This document shows positions 17,470 through 27,315 of a stretch of DNA of 58,042 bases, piece by piece. The position numbers and the translations under genes are program-made. Source of the DNA: Roseibacillus sp. (GTDB lineage: Bacteria; Verrucomicrobiota; Verrucomicrobiia; Verrucomicrobiales; Akkermansiaceae); contig NZAC01000064.1 in the NCBI GenBank assembly GCA_002686085.1, forward strand, positions 1 through 58,042. The letters are read 5' to 3'. A model generated the notes under the pieces. That model saw only the letters and a list, made by a program, of their open reading frames with translations, had not been told where the DNA came from and did not search any database. Positions within the stretch are counted from its first letter, which is position 1; each line of letters starts with the position of its first letter.

Positions 17470-17619
17470 AGTATTGGGGTCAAAGATCGCCTCTCTGCTC
17501 AGTGCGTGCAGAAAGAGCGGGGCCAGCAACTTCTGCTGCGGTCCCTGCGGGTGCCTCTGGTTTATCCTACTCTTCAGGGCCCGCCCCGGCGATCATGGCG
17601 GAGGGCAAGAGGCGCATCC

Positions 17620-19140
17620 TCAGGGGGTAATAACAACCCGGTCTCCTAGCTTTGTGAGATCCCAGAACCGTCCAGCACTTCTGGGGGGTATCCGCAGGCA
17701 CCCATGAGAAGCCGGATGGTCCGGACAGTAGCCCTCGTGAAAACCAATCGCACTGCAATTAAGGCGCTGGAAGAAGGGCATTCTCACTCCCTGATATATA
17801 TTCGACTCATGATCGCGGTGCCTGTCGGTAATCACAAACTCCCCAGGTTCTGTCCGGAACCCCCTCTTTCCAGTTGATACCCTTGTGGTCAGCAGCATCT
17901 GGTCCTCAGTGCCGTAAACCCAGGCCCTCTGCTCAGACAAATCGACCTTGATCCAGCGCTCTTCATGTTCCGGATCTACACCCAGCAGTAGCTGCATCAT
18001 CTTCACGTCCCCACGACGCGCTGCAAATCCGATCGCACAAAAGGATTTACCACTGGTCAGCACCGAACGCCGTGCTCCATGATCTATCAAAAGCTTGGCC
18101 ATTTCGAGATTCCCGCTATCTGCTGCCGCCATCAGAGGCGTCACTCCTGAATCGTATTGCAAGTGACTTTTGAGAAATCCCACTGGTCGCACCCATGCGA
18201 GAAATGCGGGCGTCACCGGACACACAAACGGTTCGTTTACATCGGCTCCTTTCCGGACCAGAGCACGGCAAAGGTCTATGCGATCCATTGCAACCGCAAG
18301 ATGAAGCGGGCCCTGACCCTCCCGCCCCCGGCTTTTCAGTTCCTGATCACTCAAATTGCCTGCCTCCAGAATATCCTCCACCAGACCACACCTTCCTCCG
18401 CGTACCGCCGCTACCAACAGCGCATCCGTAGAATCCTCGTCGGGCTTTACTCCATGCTGGAGAAGAAACCGCAGGAGCTCACGATCTCCCTCCACGGTCG
18501 CATTGTAGAGAGCCGGCCCTGCCACGCCGCCGTACCGTAGAATCACTTCGGCTCGCTCAAGGTCTCTTACCTGTAACAGGGCGCTAATCGCAGGACGGCC
18601 TCCAGGACCCGGCAAGTTCGGATTAGCCCCAGCCTTAAGAAGTATTTCGAGTTCCATCGGAGTCGAATTCAATGCGAGCGCAAGCCCGAGGGAGGTCTCC
18701 CCTCCCGGGCCTCGCTCGCGTGGATCTGCCCCATGGGAAATTAGAATTCTCAGGGCCTCCTGATTGCCACAATGAAGGGCCAGTTGTAGCGGGCTCCATC
18801 CACTCGGATGCCGCAGGTTGCAACTCCCACCCCTGGCCAACAACTGGGAAAGAATATCGGACCCTCCCTGCAGGATTGCACGGTGTATCGCCGACTCCGT
18901 CCATCTACCAAGTATCAGCCCCTGTGCGACCTTCCAATGAGGAGCTGCCATGCGTGATGGAAGTTGCCCATGTGGCACACCGATAACGGGTCGAGGAAAC
19001 ATGAGAGCCTTAAGGCCTCCTCCATCACTCCTCAAAACCTCGCCAAAGGCTGGCATCCCATTCGGGGGAGCCCCAGCCAAGGCACCTGCCATCGCAAGAC
19101 CGAGGGCGCATATCCCTGCAATACCGCGTAACGTTTGCAT
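17620..19140 (-). CDS. Ankyrin-repeat protein fused to an L,D-transpeptidase (YkuD) domain
   Basis: A 506-residue exported protein. The start at 19140 gives a clear signal peptide (MQTLRGIAGICALGLAMAGA). Residues about 85-385 are a series of ankyrin repeats (for example HPSGWSPLQLALHCGN, GPLHLAVAMDRID, GVTPLMAAADSGN). Residues about 400-506 are an L,D-transpeptidase/YkuD domain with SHGCLRI; the catalytic Cys is near 481. Such enzymes cross-link peptidoglycan or attach proteins to it in the periplasm. The ankyrin part probably binds a protein partner. It is convergent with glnB and has no obvious operon partners. Confidence 0.82.
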   Translation of the reverse strand: MQTLRGIAGICALGLAMAGALAGAPPNGMPAFGEVLRSDGGGLKALMFPRPVIGVPHGQLPSRMAAPHWKVAQGLILGRWTESAIHRAILQGGSDILSQLLARGGSCNLRHPSGWSPLQLALHCGNQEALRILISHGADPRERGPGGETSLGLALALNSTPMELEILLKAGANPNLPGPGGRPAISALLQVRDLERAEVILRYGGVAGPALYNATVEGDRELLRFLLQHGVKPDEDSTDALLVAAVRGGRCGLVEDILEAGNLSDQELKSRGREGQGPLHLAVAMDRIDLCRALVRKGADVNEPFVCPVTPAFLAWVRPVGFLKSHLQYDSGVTPLMAAADSGNLEMAKLLIDHGARRSVLTSGKSFCAIGFAARRGDVKMMQLLLGVDPEHEERWIKVDLSEQRAWVYGTEDQMLLTTRVSTGKRGFRTEPGEFVITDRHRDHESNIYQGVRMPFFQRLNCSAIGFHEGYCPDHPASHGCLRIPPRSAGRFWDLTKLGDRVVITP

Positions 19141-19274
19141 CTGATCCTGCAGTTCATCATTGGGCCCCCTGAAATGTCGAGGCCCTTTCACTCCTCTTCA
19201 TCGCCGCACCAATCACGGGTTTCCGCTGATACGCAAATCACAATCTTCGGCCGGAGCCCTTCACGAGCATCCCA

Positions 19275-20507
19275 CTATCCGAGCATCGCCCCCAGGCGGG
19301 TACACACTTCCTCCACATTCTCTCGCGAGTTAAAGGCAGATATCCGAAAGTAGCCTTCACCTGCAGCGCCAAATCCGGCACCCGGGGTGACCACCACCTG
19401 TGCTTCGTGTAACATTCGGTCAAACATCGCCCAGCTATCAACCCCCTCGGGGCAGCGCACCCAGACATAAGGAGAATGCTCTCCTCCATAAACGTCCAAT
19501 CCACAGTTTTCACAGGCGCTCTTCAAAAGAGCCGCATTGCCCATGTAGTGCTCGACCAGCTTACTGATCTCGGCCTTGCCCTCCGGCGAATAGAGAGCTT
19601 CCGCCGCGCGCTGAACCGGGTAGCTCACGCCATTAAACTTAGTGGAATGTCGACGGGCCCACAGACCGTGCAGAGACACTCTTTCCCCACTTCCATCAGA
19701 CCCCGTAAGCTCCTTTGGGACGACGATAAAGGCACAACGTGTTCCCGTGAATCCACCATTTTTGGAGAAGGATCGGAACTCGATTGCACACTCCCGGGCT
19801 CCCTCAATCTCATAAATTGACCGCGGCAGGCCAGGGTCCTGAACAAAGGCCTCATAGGCCGCATCATAAAGAATGACCGCATCATGTTCACGCGCGTAGG
19901 CTACCCATTGTTCCAGCTGCTCTCTGGTTGCCACCGTTCCGGTCGGATTGTTCGGGTAACAGAGGTAGATCAGGTCTACTTTTCCCTGCGGTATTGCAGG
20001 AGTGAAATTGTTTTCTGCGGTGCACGGCAGGTAAACCAGCCCCTCATACTGACCGCTCTCGTCTCCTTCTCCGGTGTTTCCCATCATTACATTGGTATCC
20101 ACGTACACAGGATACACTGGATCCGTGATGGCGATCCTCTGTCCAACCCCGAAAATATCGAGGATGTTCCCGCTGTCGCACTTTGACCCATCTGAGACAA
20201 ATACCTCGTCCGCATCTACGTTTAATCCTTGGTAGGAATTGTCCGCGATAGCCTGCCGTAGAAAGTCGTATCCCTGCTCGGGGCCGTATCCCCGGAAACT
20301 TCCCCTCTCGCCCAGCTCATCTACTGCCTCTTTCATTGCCGTTCTTGCAGCGAGAGGCAGTGGTTCGGTTACATCCCCGATTCCGCAGCGGATAAGCCGC
20401 TTCGTTTTCTCAGGTTCAGCATCAGAAAATGCGTTCACCCGCCGCGCGATCTCAGGAAAGAGGTAGCCCGCCTGGAGCTTCAGGAAATTTTCGTTGATTC
20501 GAGCCAT
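19275..20507 (-). CDS. dapL: LL-diaminopimelate aminotransferase
   Basis: A PLP enzyme that converts tetrahydrodipicolinate directly to LL-diaminopimelate, the one-step route to lysine and peptidoglycan precursors used by plants, Chlamydiae and related phyla. The 410-residue protein starts [23 protein letters not shown], exactly the family beginning, which fixes the ATG at 20507. YPNNPTGT is at about 184-191 and the PLP lysine is Lys249 in [10 protein letters not shown]. It lies downstream of the superoxide dismutase gene but is separated from it by a strong terminator. Confidence 0.95.
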   Translation of the reverse strand: MARINENFLKLQAGYLFPEIARRVNAFSDAEPEKTKRLIRCGIGDVTEPLPLAARTAMKEAVDELGERGSFRGYGPEQGYDFLRQAIADNSYQGLNVDADEVFVSDGSKCDSGNILDIFGVGQRIAITDPVYPVYVDTNVMMGNTGEGDESGQYEGLVYLPCTAENNFTPAIPQGKVDLIYLCYPNNPTGTVATREQLEQWVAYAREHDAVILYDAAYEAFVQDPGLPRSIYEIEGARECAIEFRSFSKNGGFTGTRCAFIVVPKELTGSDGSGERVSLHGLWARRHSTKFNGVSYPVQRAAEALYSPEGKAEISKLVEHYMGNAALLKSACENCGLDVYGGEHSPYVWVRCPEGVDSWAMFDRMLHEAQVVVTPGAGFGAAGEGYFRISAFNSRENVEEVCTRLGAMLG

Positions 20508-20573
20508 GGCGTGCACCCTGTAGCTGGCATCAGCCAAACTCGCAAGCACCAGAGTTCCCTCCGCGAATTTTGA

Positions 20574-20611
20574 GACCAAAATAAGTCAGCCGGGCCCACT
20601 GGCCCGGCTGA
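20574..20611 (-). terminator. Intrinsic terminator of the superoxide dismutase gene
   Basis: An 11-bp perfect stem (20586-20596 with 20601-20611) and a 4-base loop, followed on the minus strand by CTTATTTTGG. It lies 28 bases past the sod stop and separates it from dapL, whose start is about 66 bases further on. Confidence 0.85.
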
Positions 20612-20639
20612 TTCATGAGGAGTCTCGTTTCCCCGAAGC

Positions 20640-21269
20640 TTATCCTACGGCCTTGTTCAAGCCCTCTGCCACTGTGTCCCAATTGATAACGTTAAAGAAA
20701 GCCCCGACGTAATCAGGACGTCGGTTCTGGTAATTCAGGTAGTAAGCGTGCTCCCACACATCAAGGCCAAGAATTGGAATACACCCCGCACATCCGGAGA
20801 TTTCACCCATGAGGGGATTGTCCTGATTCGCGGTGGAGCAGACCCCAAGCTTGCCTTCTTTATCTGAGCAGAGCCACGCCCATCCGGAACCAAACCTTGT
20901 CATCGCCGCCTTCGTGAAGGCTTCCTTAAAACCGTCAAGAGAGCCGAATGCAGCGTTGATCCCGTCCGAAACCTCACTGGTCGGCTCGTTGGACCCACCT
21001 GGCTTGATGCAGTCCCAGAAGTGACTGTGATTGAAATGGCCCCCTCCGTTGTTCCGCACAGCCCCCCGGATGGCTTCGGGAACATCCCCGATATTCATCA
21101 CCAGCTCACGGATGGACTTATCCGCAAGCTCCGTTCCTTCGATTGCCGCATTCAGGTTAGTTACGTAGGCATTGTGATGTTTGCTGTGATGGATTTCCAT
21201 CGTGCGCGCGTCGATGTGCGGCTCGAGCGCATCATATGCATAGCCAAGATCGGGAAGTGTATGAGCCAT
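20640..21269 (-). CDS. sodA: Superoxide dismutase, Mn-type
   Basis: Converts superoxide to hydrogen peroxide and oxygen. The 209-residue protein starts [20 protein letters not shown], which sets the ATG at 21269. Metal ligands are in [20 protein letters not shown] and [12 protein letters not shown]. The NNGGGH stretch and the Gln in ANQDNPL are the pattern usual in manganese enzymes rather than iron ones, but cambialistic use cannot be excluded. It is a single-gene transcript ending at the hairpin 20586-20611. Confidence 0.93.
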   Translation of the reverse strand: MAHTLPDLGYAYDALEPHIDARTMEIHHSKHHNAYVTNLNAAIEGTELADKSIRELVMNIGDVPEAIRGAVRNNGGGHFNHSHFWDCIKPGGSNEPTSEVSDGINAAFGSLDGFKEAFTKAAMTRFGSGWAWLCSDKEGKLGVCSTANQDNPLMGEISGCAGCIPILGLDVWEHAYYLNYQNRRPDYVGAFFNVINWDTVAEGLNKAVG

Positions 21270-21399
21270 TGGAATAATGTGTTGATAGATGTTAGCATGT
21301 TTGCTTTGCGCCTCCCGGAGATTTCCGGATAAATGACACCCAAAGCTTCTTCCTTCGTAAGAAAGCAGCTTCCATCCATTCCGCAAGGGCAACTTCACC

Positions 21400-21957
21400 A
21401 TGGAACTACAACCTTCGCTCTTTCTTCTCCTCCTTATTCTAGGCACCTCGCTGGGGGCATCCCTGACTTGGTTCCTGTGCCACAACAGCAAGCAGGCGAC
21501 GCGCATTCGTCACCGCGAGCGCACCAAGGCTCTCCTTAAATCTTCTGCAGAGCTCGAGGCCTGCTGCGCCAAGCTGGAAGCACAAGTTCAGAAGCTCCGC
21601 AGCAGCGAGGCCGGATCCCTTCGGCGTGAAGTAAAACTTGAGACCCTCCTCCAAGCGGAGCAACAACGCACCGCTGACAGGGAGCAGCTTCTAAGAGAGT
21701 CCGAATCCCGGATTCTTCAGGGATTTCAGTCAGCCTCTCTCCGGATTCTCCAAGCGAGTGAGGTAAGCGGGGCCGAAAATACCCGTCCAGCAAAGGGAGC
21801 CTCCATGGAAAAGGGCTTTTCCGAAGATCAGGATGCAAACAGCCCCTCTGCCACGCTCCGGGAGAACGTGGTTTACGGTATGCTCGAAAATAGTGCTGCA
21901 GTTATTCCCGCACCTTCTCAAGACACGCCGGTCTCCCTAACACAAGTTGAACCGTAG
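21400..21957 (+). CDS. Membrane-anchored coiled-coil protein
   Basis: A 185-residue hypothetical protein. A single membrane segment (about 6-26) is followed by a charged coiled coil (about 40-105; repeated E/K/Q/L spacing) and a low-complexity tail. The N-terminal arrangement of one helix plus long coiled coil and the segment [18 protein letters not shown] recall the beginning of RmuC, but the nuclease-like core of RmuC is missing, so it may be a truncated relative or unrelated. It is transcribed away from the sod gene. Function unknown. Confidence 0.5.
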   Translation: MELQPSLFLLLLILGTSLGASLTWFLCHNSKQATRIRHRERTKALLKSSAELEACCAKLEAQVQKLRSSEAGSLRREVKLETLLQAEQQRTADREQLLRESESRILQGFQSASLRILQASEVSGAENTRPAKGASMEKGFSEDQDANSPSATLRENVVYGMLENSAAVIPAPSQDTPVSLTQVEP

Positions 21958-21990
21958 GATGCCCTCATCACTCTCTCACCTCAGGTAGCG

Positions 21991-23289
21991 CTAAAGCTCC
22001 TTCACGAAAATGTTAGCGAACTCAAGTGGATTCCCGTGGTGCTGAAATCCCAACCGGCCAGTGGGGTTCACGCCGGGTAACTGTGCCTCATGGAGAACCA
22101 CCTTCCCATTGAGGACCACCGTAAGACGGTCGCCCTTCACGGTAATAACATAACGGTTCCACTCTCCCACCTTGTTGTCCGCAGGAACCCGAGGAGTAAG
22201 CGCAGCCCGGATTGGAAGGGGCTGTTTCCCATCATTACGAATCCCATAGACCTCACCGGAGCCAACCGTCCAATTCCAGAGATTGACCTGGGTCCGGACC
22301 GCTCCGCGTAAGAGCACGCCGCTGTCGTACTCATCGATCTCAGCAGTAACACCCTTCTTATCGGGTCCCGTCTTCTGCAATCCATTGAGCAGAAGGACAG
22401 GCTGATTACGTTTTCCACTATGATCACCGGTCCAGCGCCAGTCCACCACAGTGGTGAAATCCTTGTATTCCTTGCCGGTCCAGAGATTGGTGCCCTTTCC
22501 GTCATAGTGCAGGATCCAATCATCCTTGACCGTCCAATGTCCCTTGTTCTTTGGGTCCTCGGCAAAGTTCTTGAGAGACCCGCCCGCCATGATGGGCATA
22601 AAACCCTCTGCTACCAGCGTGTCATCCGCCTTTCCGGCCGGCTGGTACCAAGCTTCCGATTTGTCCTCTCCGAAGGAAATCTCCGCGATCCGCATCTTCC
22701 TCACCTTGATGATATCGCCATGGCCGGCAAAGCAGATGTGACCCTTTCTGCGCTTAACCCCCTGGTGCTTGGGCTTCTTTTTGCTCAGCTCGTCCAGATT
22801 GGCATCCGTAATGCAGACCCCGTTTAACTCCACCGTGAGACGAGGTCCCCGGATCGTTACCCGCTGCTTGTTCCACTCCCCAACCGGAGCAAGGTGCCCG
22901 CGAAGGGACGGCGCCAGGGAATAGACCGAGCCATGGAACTGCCATTCCTTGAGATTCTTGTACTTGTCGGCGGTATTATCCAGAATCTGCAATTCCATCC
23001 CCGTATAGGCCGCATCCCCGCTACCCGGGTAATGAACCCCCAGCCCGTTGTTGGCTCCGGGAGTAAGTTGAAATTCAAATTCCAGAATATAGTCCGCATA
23101 TTGTTTCTCAGTAATCAGGTTCCTGCACTTGCGGGAAGATTCGATGACCCCGTCCTTGACGAAATATCCATTCTGTTCGGTTTTCCCGGGTGCCCCAAAG
23201 TTGGTGAAGTCCTTGCCGTTGAATAGCTCCACCCATTCGGCGGAGGCGGGAAGGGACAGGATGAGAATAGAGGCAGCGAGTGCTTTCAT
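21991..23289 (-). CDS. Two-domain DUF1080 (3-keto-glycoside hydrolase-like) secreted protein
   Basis: A 432-residue protein with a signal peptide (1-17, LSLPASA) and two tandem DUF1080 domains: the first at about 18-205 (EWVELFNGKDFTNFG, then GANNGLGVHYPG), the second at about 220-432 (GTNLWTGKEYKDF, then RLGFQHHGNPLEFANIFVKEL). DUF1080 proteins have a concanavalin-like fold and some cleave 3-keto-glycosides. It is the last gene of a minus-strand set behind two Gfo/Idh/MocA oxidoreductases, which fits oxidation of a glycoside followed by cleavage of its 3-keto form (inference). Confidence 0.85.
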   Translation of the reverse strand: MKALAASILILSLPASAEWVELFNGKDFTNFGAPGKTEQNGYFVKDGVIESSRKCRNLITEKQYADYILEFEFQLTPGANNGLGVHYPGSGDAAYTGMELQILDNTADKYKNLKEWQFHGSVYSLAPSLRGHLAPVGEWNKQRVTIRGPRLTVELNGVCITDANLDELSKKKPKHQGVKRRKGHICFAGHGDIIKVRKMRIAEISFGEDKSEAWYQPAGKADDTLVAEGFMPIMAGGSLKNFAEDPKNKGHWTVKDDWILHYDGKGTNLWTGKEYKDFTTVVDWRWTGDHSGKRNQPVLLLNGLQKTGPDKKGVTAEIDEYDSGVLLRGAVRTQVNLWNWTVGSGEVYGIRNDGKQPLPIRAALTPRVPADNKVGEWNRYVITVKGDRLTVVLNGKVVLHEAQLPGVNPTGRLGFQHHGNPLEFANIFVKEL

Positions 23290-23355
23290 GACGGTCTTAT
23301 AGTTGGTTTGAATAATGTTGAATCTGGTTCGTTTGAGCGAAGAAACTGAGAGAGG

Positions 23356-24432
23356 TTATAAATCGACGGTTTTCCCGGTCCGATAGGATTCGTCAGCGGC
23401 TGCCACGATCCGCATGGAATTGAGGGCATCCTCCATGTGATCTCCCAGATCGAGATCCTCACGAATGGCCTTTAGGAAGTATTCCTGCTCGCGGAAGCAA
23501 AGTTCGTCATGATCTGGTTCATCGGTCATGTCGATCCACTCATCCTCCCTCGTAAACTCCTTGTTTTCATCCAGCTCACTGTGGTGAATCCGCAGCGACT
23601 CGGTCTTGCTGTGCGCGTCCACATCCGCGGAGGCTCCCGCGCCACCCGCATCCTTGGCCTCAATTGTCACACAACCCTTCGGGCCCACCACGTCCTTCAC
23701 GAAGAAGGCCATTTCACTCATCATGGGACCCCACCCTGCCTCATACCACCCAACACTTCCGTCTTCAAAGGCCACCTGCAAGTGCCCGTAATTGATTTTA
23801 TCCTCAGGGATATCATCCGTAAGCCGCGCCCCCAGGCCCGACACCCGAACTGGCCGGGAACGGGTCATCTGGCACATCACGTCGACGTAGTGCACACCAC
23901 AGTCCACGATCGGAGAGATCGAGGAAATCAGGTTCCGATGGGTCTCCCAGGCCGAGCCTGAGCTTTGTTGATTCAGGTTCATCCGCATCACCAGCGGCTT
24001 GCCCAGAGTCCGGGCGATCTCAATAAAACGGATCCAGCTCGGATGGACTCTGAGAATGTAGCCAATCACCAGCTTCTTGCCACTTTCCCTCGCCTTCGCC
24101 ACGATACTCTCTGCTTCCGCCACGGTCTCTGCCAGTGGCTTTTCAATGAACACATGAGCTCCGGCCGCGAAAGCCGCCTCCGCGTAGGGGCCGTGCGTAT
24201 CGGGATAGGTTGATATGCTTACTGCATCTGGCTTGGTCTCAGCGAGGGCCTCATGAAAATCCCCGAACTCCGGATAGCCCCCTCCCAGCTCCTCGTTGAG
24301 CTTTCCGCGCGATTCAGGCGACCGGGTGACAATGCCTGCAATCTCAAATTCCTCCAGCTTGTGATAGGCCCGTGCATGCGAGCTTCCCATGTTACCAGCG
24401 CCAACACATAGAATACGAATCTTGTTACTCAT
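23356..24432 (-). CDS. Gfo/Idh/MocA family oxidoreductase
   Basis: A 358-residue cytoplasmic NAD(P)-dependent oxidoreductase. The Rossmann loop GAGNMGSSH is near 12-20, the family signature EKPLAET follows near 98-104, and the substrate-side segment DCGVHYVDV is near 177-185. Family members oxidise or isomerise sugars or inositols. It lies between a Tat-exported Gfo/Idh/MocA gene and a DUF1080 gene in the same direction; lacking a signal peptide, it probably acts on the imported product. The exact substrate cannot be told. Confidence 0.88.
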   Translation of the reverse strand: MSNKIRILCVGAGNMGSSHARAYHKLEEFEIAGIVTRSPESRGKLNEELGGGYPEFGDFHEALAETKPDAVSISTYPDTHGPYAEAAFAAGAHVFIEKPLAETVAEAESIVAKARESGKKLVIGYILRVHPSWIRFIEIARTLGKPLVMRMNLNQQSSGSAWETHRNLISSISPIVDCGVHYVDVMCQMTRSRPVRVSGLGARLTDDIPEDKINYGHLQVAFEDGSVGWYEAGWGPMMSEMAFFVKDVVGPKGCVTIEAKDAGGAGASADVDAHSKTESLRIHHSELDENKEFTREDEWIDMTDEPDHDELCFREQEYFLKAIREDLDLGDHMEDALNSMRIVAAADESYRTGKTVDL

Positions 24433-24500
24433 AGATTGCAGACAGACGTTCGCACTATCATCTCCGCTATGTCCAGTCGAGACGGAGCCACAAGACTAAG

Positions 24501-25781
24501 CTACACTTTCCAAGGGCCCCGCATCTCCTGGTGCACATACTGGTCCGCCTCCGGCTCATCAATTTTGAAGGTTTTCGGATCATAGCGGAAACTTTTGTTC
24601 GAGCGATGCGCGATTACACCAAGGTTCACGATCGATGCGGAACGGAATCCATTGCTTTCATTAAGGGCGAAGGTCTTGCGCTCCCGCACCGCCTGATGAA
24701 AGTCGGTGACCTGTGGATCCGGGTCCTTCAGGGCCTTGAGCTTTTCCTTCAAGCCCGTGATATCAGAAGCCATCCCCCGACTGATACTCCCCTCTGAACC
24801 TTTGATATAGGGGGTATTTTTCTCACGGTTATCTCCATCAAGAACGATTTTCGTCCCATCTTCATACTTATACTCGATGCGCCGCCAACGTCCCACTGCA
24901 TCATCGTGCTGCTTGTCCGCATCGATAAACACCTCCACGGGGCTCTCCTCGTCCTTCCCGATAATATACTGAACCGGGTCCAGATAGTGCTGGCCCATGT
25001 CTCCCAGCCCACCTCCATCGTAGTCCCAGTAGCCACGAAATGACCCATGCGTTCGGTGCCGGGTGTAGGGCTTCACAGGAGCCGGACCGAGCCACATATT
25101 GTAATCGAAATGGTCAGGAATCTTTTCCTCGGGCTGGTCGACCTTGCCGGACCAGCCGAACTTCCAGTTAAAGCCCTGATTGCCACCGACCGTCACAGTG
25201 AGCGGCCCATCCCCGAGGAGGCCATGCATAACCGCCTTGCGCAGAGGAGTCACAGGTGTGCCCATTCCATAAAAGCCTCCCTCAAAGCGGAACCAGGTGT
25301 TGATCCGGAAGATCCGCTTGTGCCTCTGCACCGCCTTCATCATTGCAATGCCCTCCCCGATGGTTCGGCTCATCGGCTTCTCACACCAGACGTCCTTCCC
25401 CTGCTTTGCTGCCTCAATAGCCTGCAGAGCATGCCAATGGGGGGGCGTACAAATGTGGACCACGTCGATATCATCACGAGCGCATAGCTCGCGGAAATCG
25501 TGATAACCCTTCGGGTCATGCCCTCGCTTCTTGGCGTCGTTGGTCCGGTTGGCGAGATGGTTCTTGTCCACGTCGCAGAGGGCCAGCAAAGGGCCCTGCT
25601 GACCCACGTGTGCCCCGGATCCCGAAATCCCCCCGCACCCGATGATTCCCCGGGTAATCTGCTCACTGGGAGGCTTTTTCCCGCCGGCCCCGATGACGTG
25701 GCTGGGAACGACCTGAATGGTGGCAAGGGCCGCAAGTCCCTTCAGGGCTTTGCGACGGGGGAGCGAATGCTGATTTTCCAT
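24501..25781 (-). CDS. Tat-exported Gfo/Idh/MocA family oxidoreductase
   Basis: A 426-residue oxidoreductase. The ATG at 25781 is chosen because it gives a twin-arginine signal (SLPRRKALKGLAAL, residues about 6-19), as in many Verrucomicrobia and Planctomycetes members that fold with bound cofactor before export. GIIGCGGISGSG is the nucleotide loop, CEKPMSRTIGE the family signature, and GGGLGDMGQHYLDPV the region with the likely catalytic His. It starts the minus-strand arm of a divergent sugar module; 107 bases separate it from the MFS transporter gene. Confidence 0.87.
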   Translation of the reverse strand: MENQHSLPRRKALKGLAALATIQVVPSHVIGAGGKKPPSEQITRGIIGCGGISGSGAHVGQQGPLLALCDVDKNHLANRTNDAKKRGHDPKGYHDFRELCARDDIDVVHICTPPHWHALQAIEAAKQGKDVWCEKPMSRTIGEGIAMMKAVQRHKRIFRINTWFRFEGGFYGMGTPVTPLRKAVMHGLLGDGPLTVTVGGNQGFNWKFGWSGKVDQPEEKIPDHFDYNMWLGPAPVKPYTRHRTHGSFRGYWDYDGGGLGDMGQHYLDPVQYIIGKDEESPVEVFIDADKQHDDAVGRWRRIEYKYEDGTKIVLDGDNREKNTPYIKGSEGSISRGMASDITGLKEKLKALKDPDPQVTDFHQAVRERKTFALNESNGFRSASIVNLGVIAHRSNKSFRYDPKTFKIDEPEADQYVHQEMRGPWKV

Positions 25782-25888
25782 GACTTCTCCTACTGAACGC
25801 ACTGGACATCTATTTCAAGTCGGAAGCACGATATTTCCTTCCAGCCCAGTGAGTTTTCGCTAAACATCCTAAAAAATACATCCCAGCC
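25782..25888. promoter_or_regulatory. Divergent intergenic region of the sugar module
   Basis: These 107 bases lie between the start of the Tat-exported oxidoreductase (minus) and the MFS transporter (plus), so both promoters must be here. An A-rich CCTAAAAAATACA stretch lies close to the MFS start. No clear operator palindrome was seen. Confidence 0.4.
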
Positions 25889-27169
25889 ATGTCTCAATCC
25901 ACCTCCGCCTTGAAACCGCGCCTCTGCGTGATGATGTTCATCCAATTCTTCATCTGGGGCGTCTGGTATGTCCCAATGTGGAAGTTTCTATCCGAGATGG
26001 GCGCGACCGACGAACAGATCGGATCCGCCTACGCCTCCACGGGCTTGGCGGCAATATTCTCTCCTTTCCTCGTGGGAATGGTTGCGGATCGATTCTTCCC
26101 AACCCAGATAGTTTTTGGCGTCCTACACCTCCTCGGTGGCCTTCTCCTCTTTGGATGCTCGAGGGCAGATAGCTTTGAAGCATTCTACCCTCTGCTTCTA
26201 GGGCACCTCCTGTGCTACATGCCTACCTTGGCACTCGCCAACTCGCTCCTTTTCCGCAACTCGGACAACGTCGAGCGAGATGCTCCCCCTATCCGCACCC
26301 TCGGCACCATCGGCTGGATTGCTTCCGGCATTCTCATCGGTAGCGGCTTTCTGGCATCCGGCTCACTCAAGGTCGTATGGCCGGAATTCCTCGGCGGGGA
26401 AAAGTCCCCGGCAGAATGGATCGGCCTTGGCGCAACTCCATGGCCCTACTACTTCGGGGCTGGCGCATCGATCGTTCTGGGCATTTACGCATTCTTCCTT
26501 CCCCACACTCCACCCGAACTGAAGGGAAAACCGGTCAGCGTTGGAGACGTGCTTGGCCTCAAGGCCCTGCGGCTCATGAAGGATCCCTCTTTCGCGATCT
26601 TCATCATCTGCTCCCTTCTCCTCTGCATCCCTCTTTCCTTCTACTTCCAACTCGCTAATGGATATCTTGGGGAGATGGGAGTCGGTAACTCTGAGGGAGT
26701 GATGACCCTTGGACAGGTCTCAGAGATCTTCTTCCTCTTCCTCATTCCATTTTTCTTCCGGAAGCTTGGCGTAAAGAAAATGCTGCTAATTGGAATGGGA
26801 TTCTGGGTCCTGAGATACGTTCTCTTCGCCAGTGCCGGACCCGAAACCCACGCGCTCCTCTACCTTGGGGTTATTTTCCACGGCATATGCTATGACTTCT
26901 TCTTTTTCACCGGACAAATCTACGTCGACAAACGCGCTCCGGAGGACATTCGCTCCAGTGCTCAGGGATTCATCGCGGTAGTCACACTTGGGGTTGGGAT
27001 GTTTATAGGCGGCAAACTCGCTGGATGGTGGGCTGCCAGGAGCAAGACAGAAGCGGGCCTCCCTGACTGGCCAGCGATCTGGTATTTCCCGGCTATTCTT
27101 GCCGCCATCGTAATGGTTGCCTTCTTAATCCTCTTTAAAGACCGGAGAACAGAACCAGCCGAAAGCTGA
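25889..27169 (+). CDS. MFS transporter, NupG-like (nucleoside/sugar:H+ symporter type)
   Basis: A 426-residue inner-membrane protein with about 12 hydrophobic segments. It begins with a WGVWYVPMW stretch and has a TLGTIGWIASG motif in the middle; this layout is that of the nucleoside:H+ symporter branch of the major facilitator family, many of which in this phylum sit with Gfo/Idh/MocA genes and may move sugar derivatives. It is followed by another Tat-exported oxidoreductase in the same direction 146 bases downstream. Confidence 0.8.
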   Translation: MSQSTSALKPRLCVMMFIQFFIWGVWYVPMWKFLSEMGATDEQIGSAYASTGLAAIFSPFLVGMVADRFFPTQIVFGVLHLLGGLLLFGCSRADSFEAFYPLLLGHLLCYMPTLALANSLLFRNSDNVERDAPPIRTLGTIGWIASGILIGSGFLASGSLKVVWPEFLGGEKSPAEWIGLGATPWPYYFGAGASIVLGIYAFFLPHTPPELKGKPVSVGDVLGLKALRLMKDPSFAIFIICSLLLCIPLSFYFQLANGYLGEMGVGNSEGVMTLGQVSEIFFLFLIPFFFRKLGVKKMLLIGMGFWVLRYVLFASAGPETHALLYLGVIFHGICYDFFFFTGQIYVDKRAPEDIRSSAQGFIAVVTLGVGMFIGGKLAGWWAARSKTEAGLPDWPAIWYFPAILAAIVMVAFLILFKDRRTEPAES

Positions 27170-27315
27170 TCTTCCCGAAAAAGCCCTACCGTCGGGGTAA
27201 ACAAATGCTCCGCACTGGTGCTTTGGTGACTCATTTCGCCCCTAAGCGGGCCTAAAACCTTGAAAGAAAGGGCCGAAACCCTACCGTATCCGCCCATACG
27301 ACACCCGACCATCCA

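Noticed and set aside
17474-17707. Cys-rich frame SNFCCGPCGCLW starting with TTG between glnB and the ankyrin gene
   Set aside because: No ribosome site, and the second half is antisense to the L,D-transpeptidase domain.
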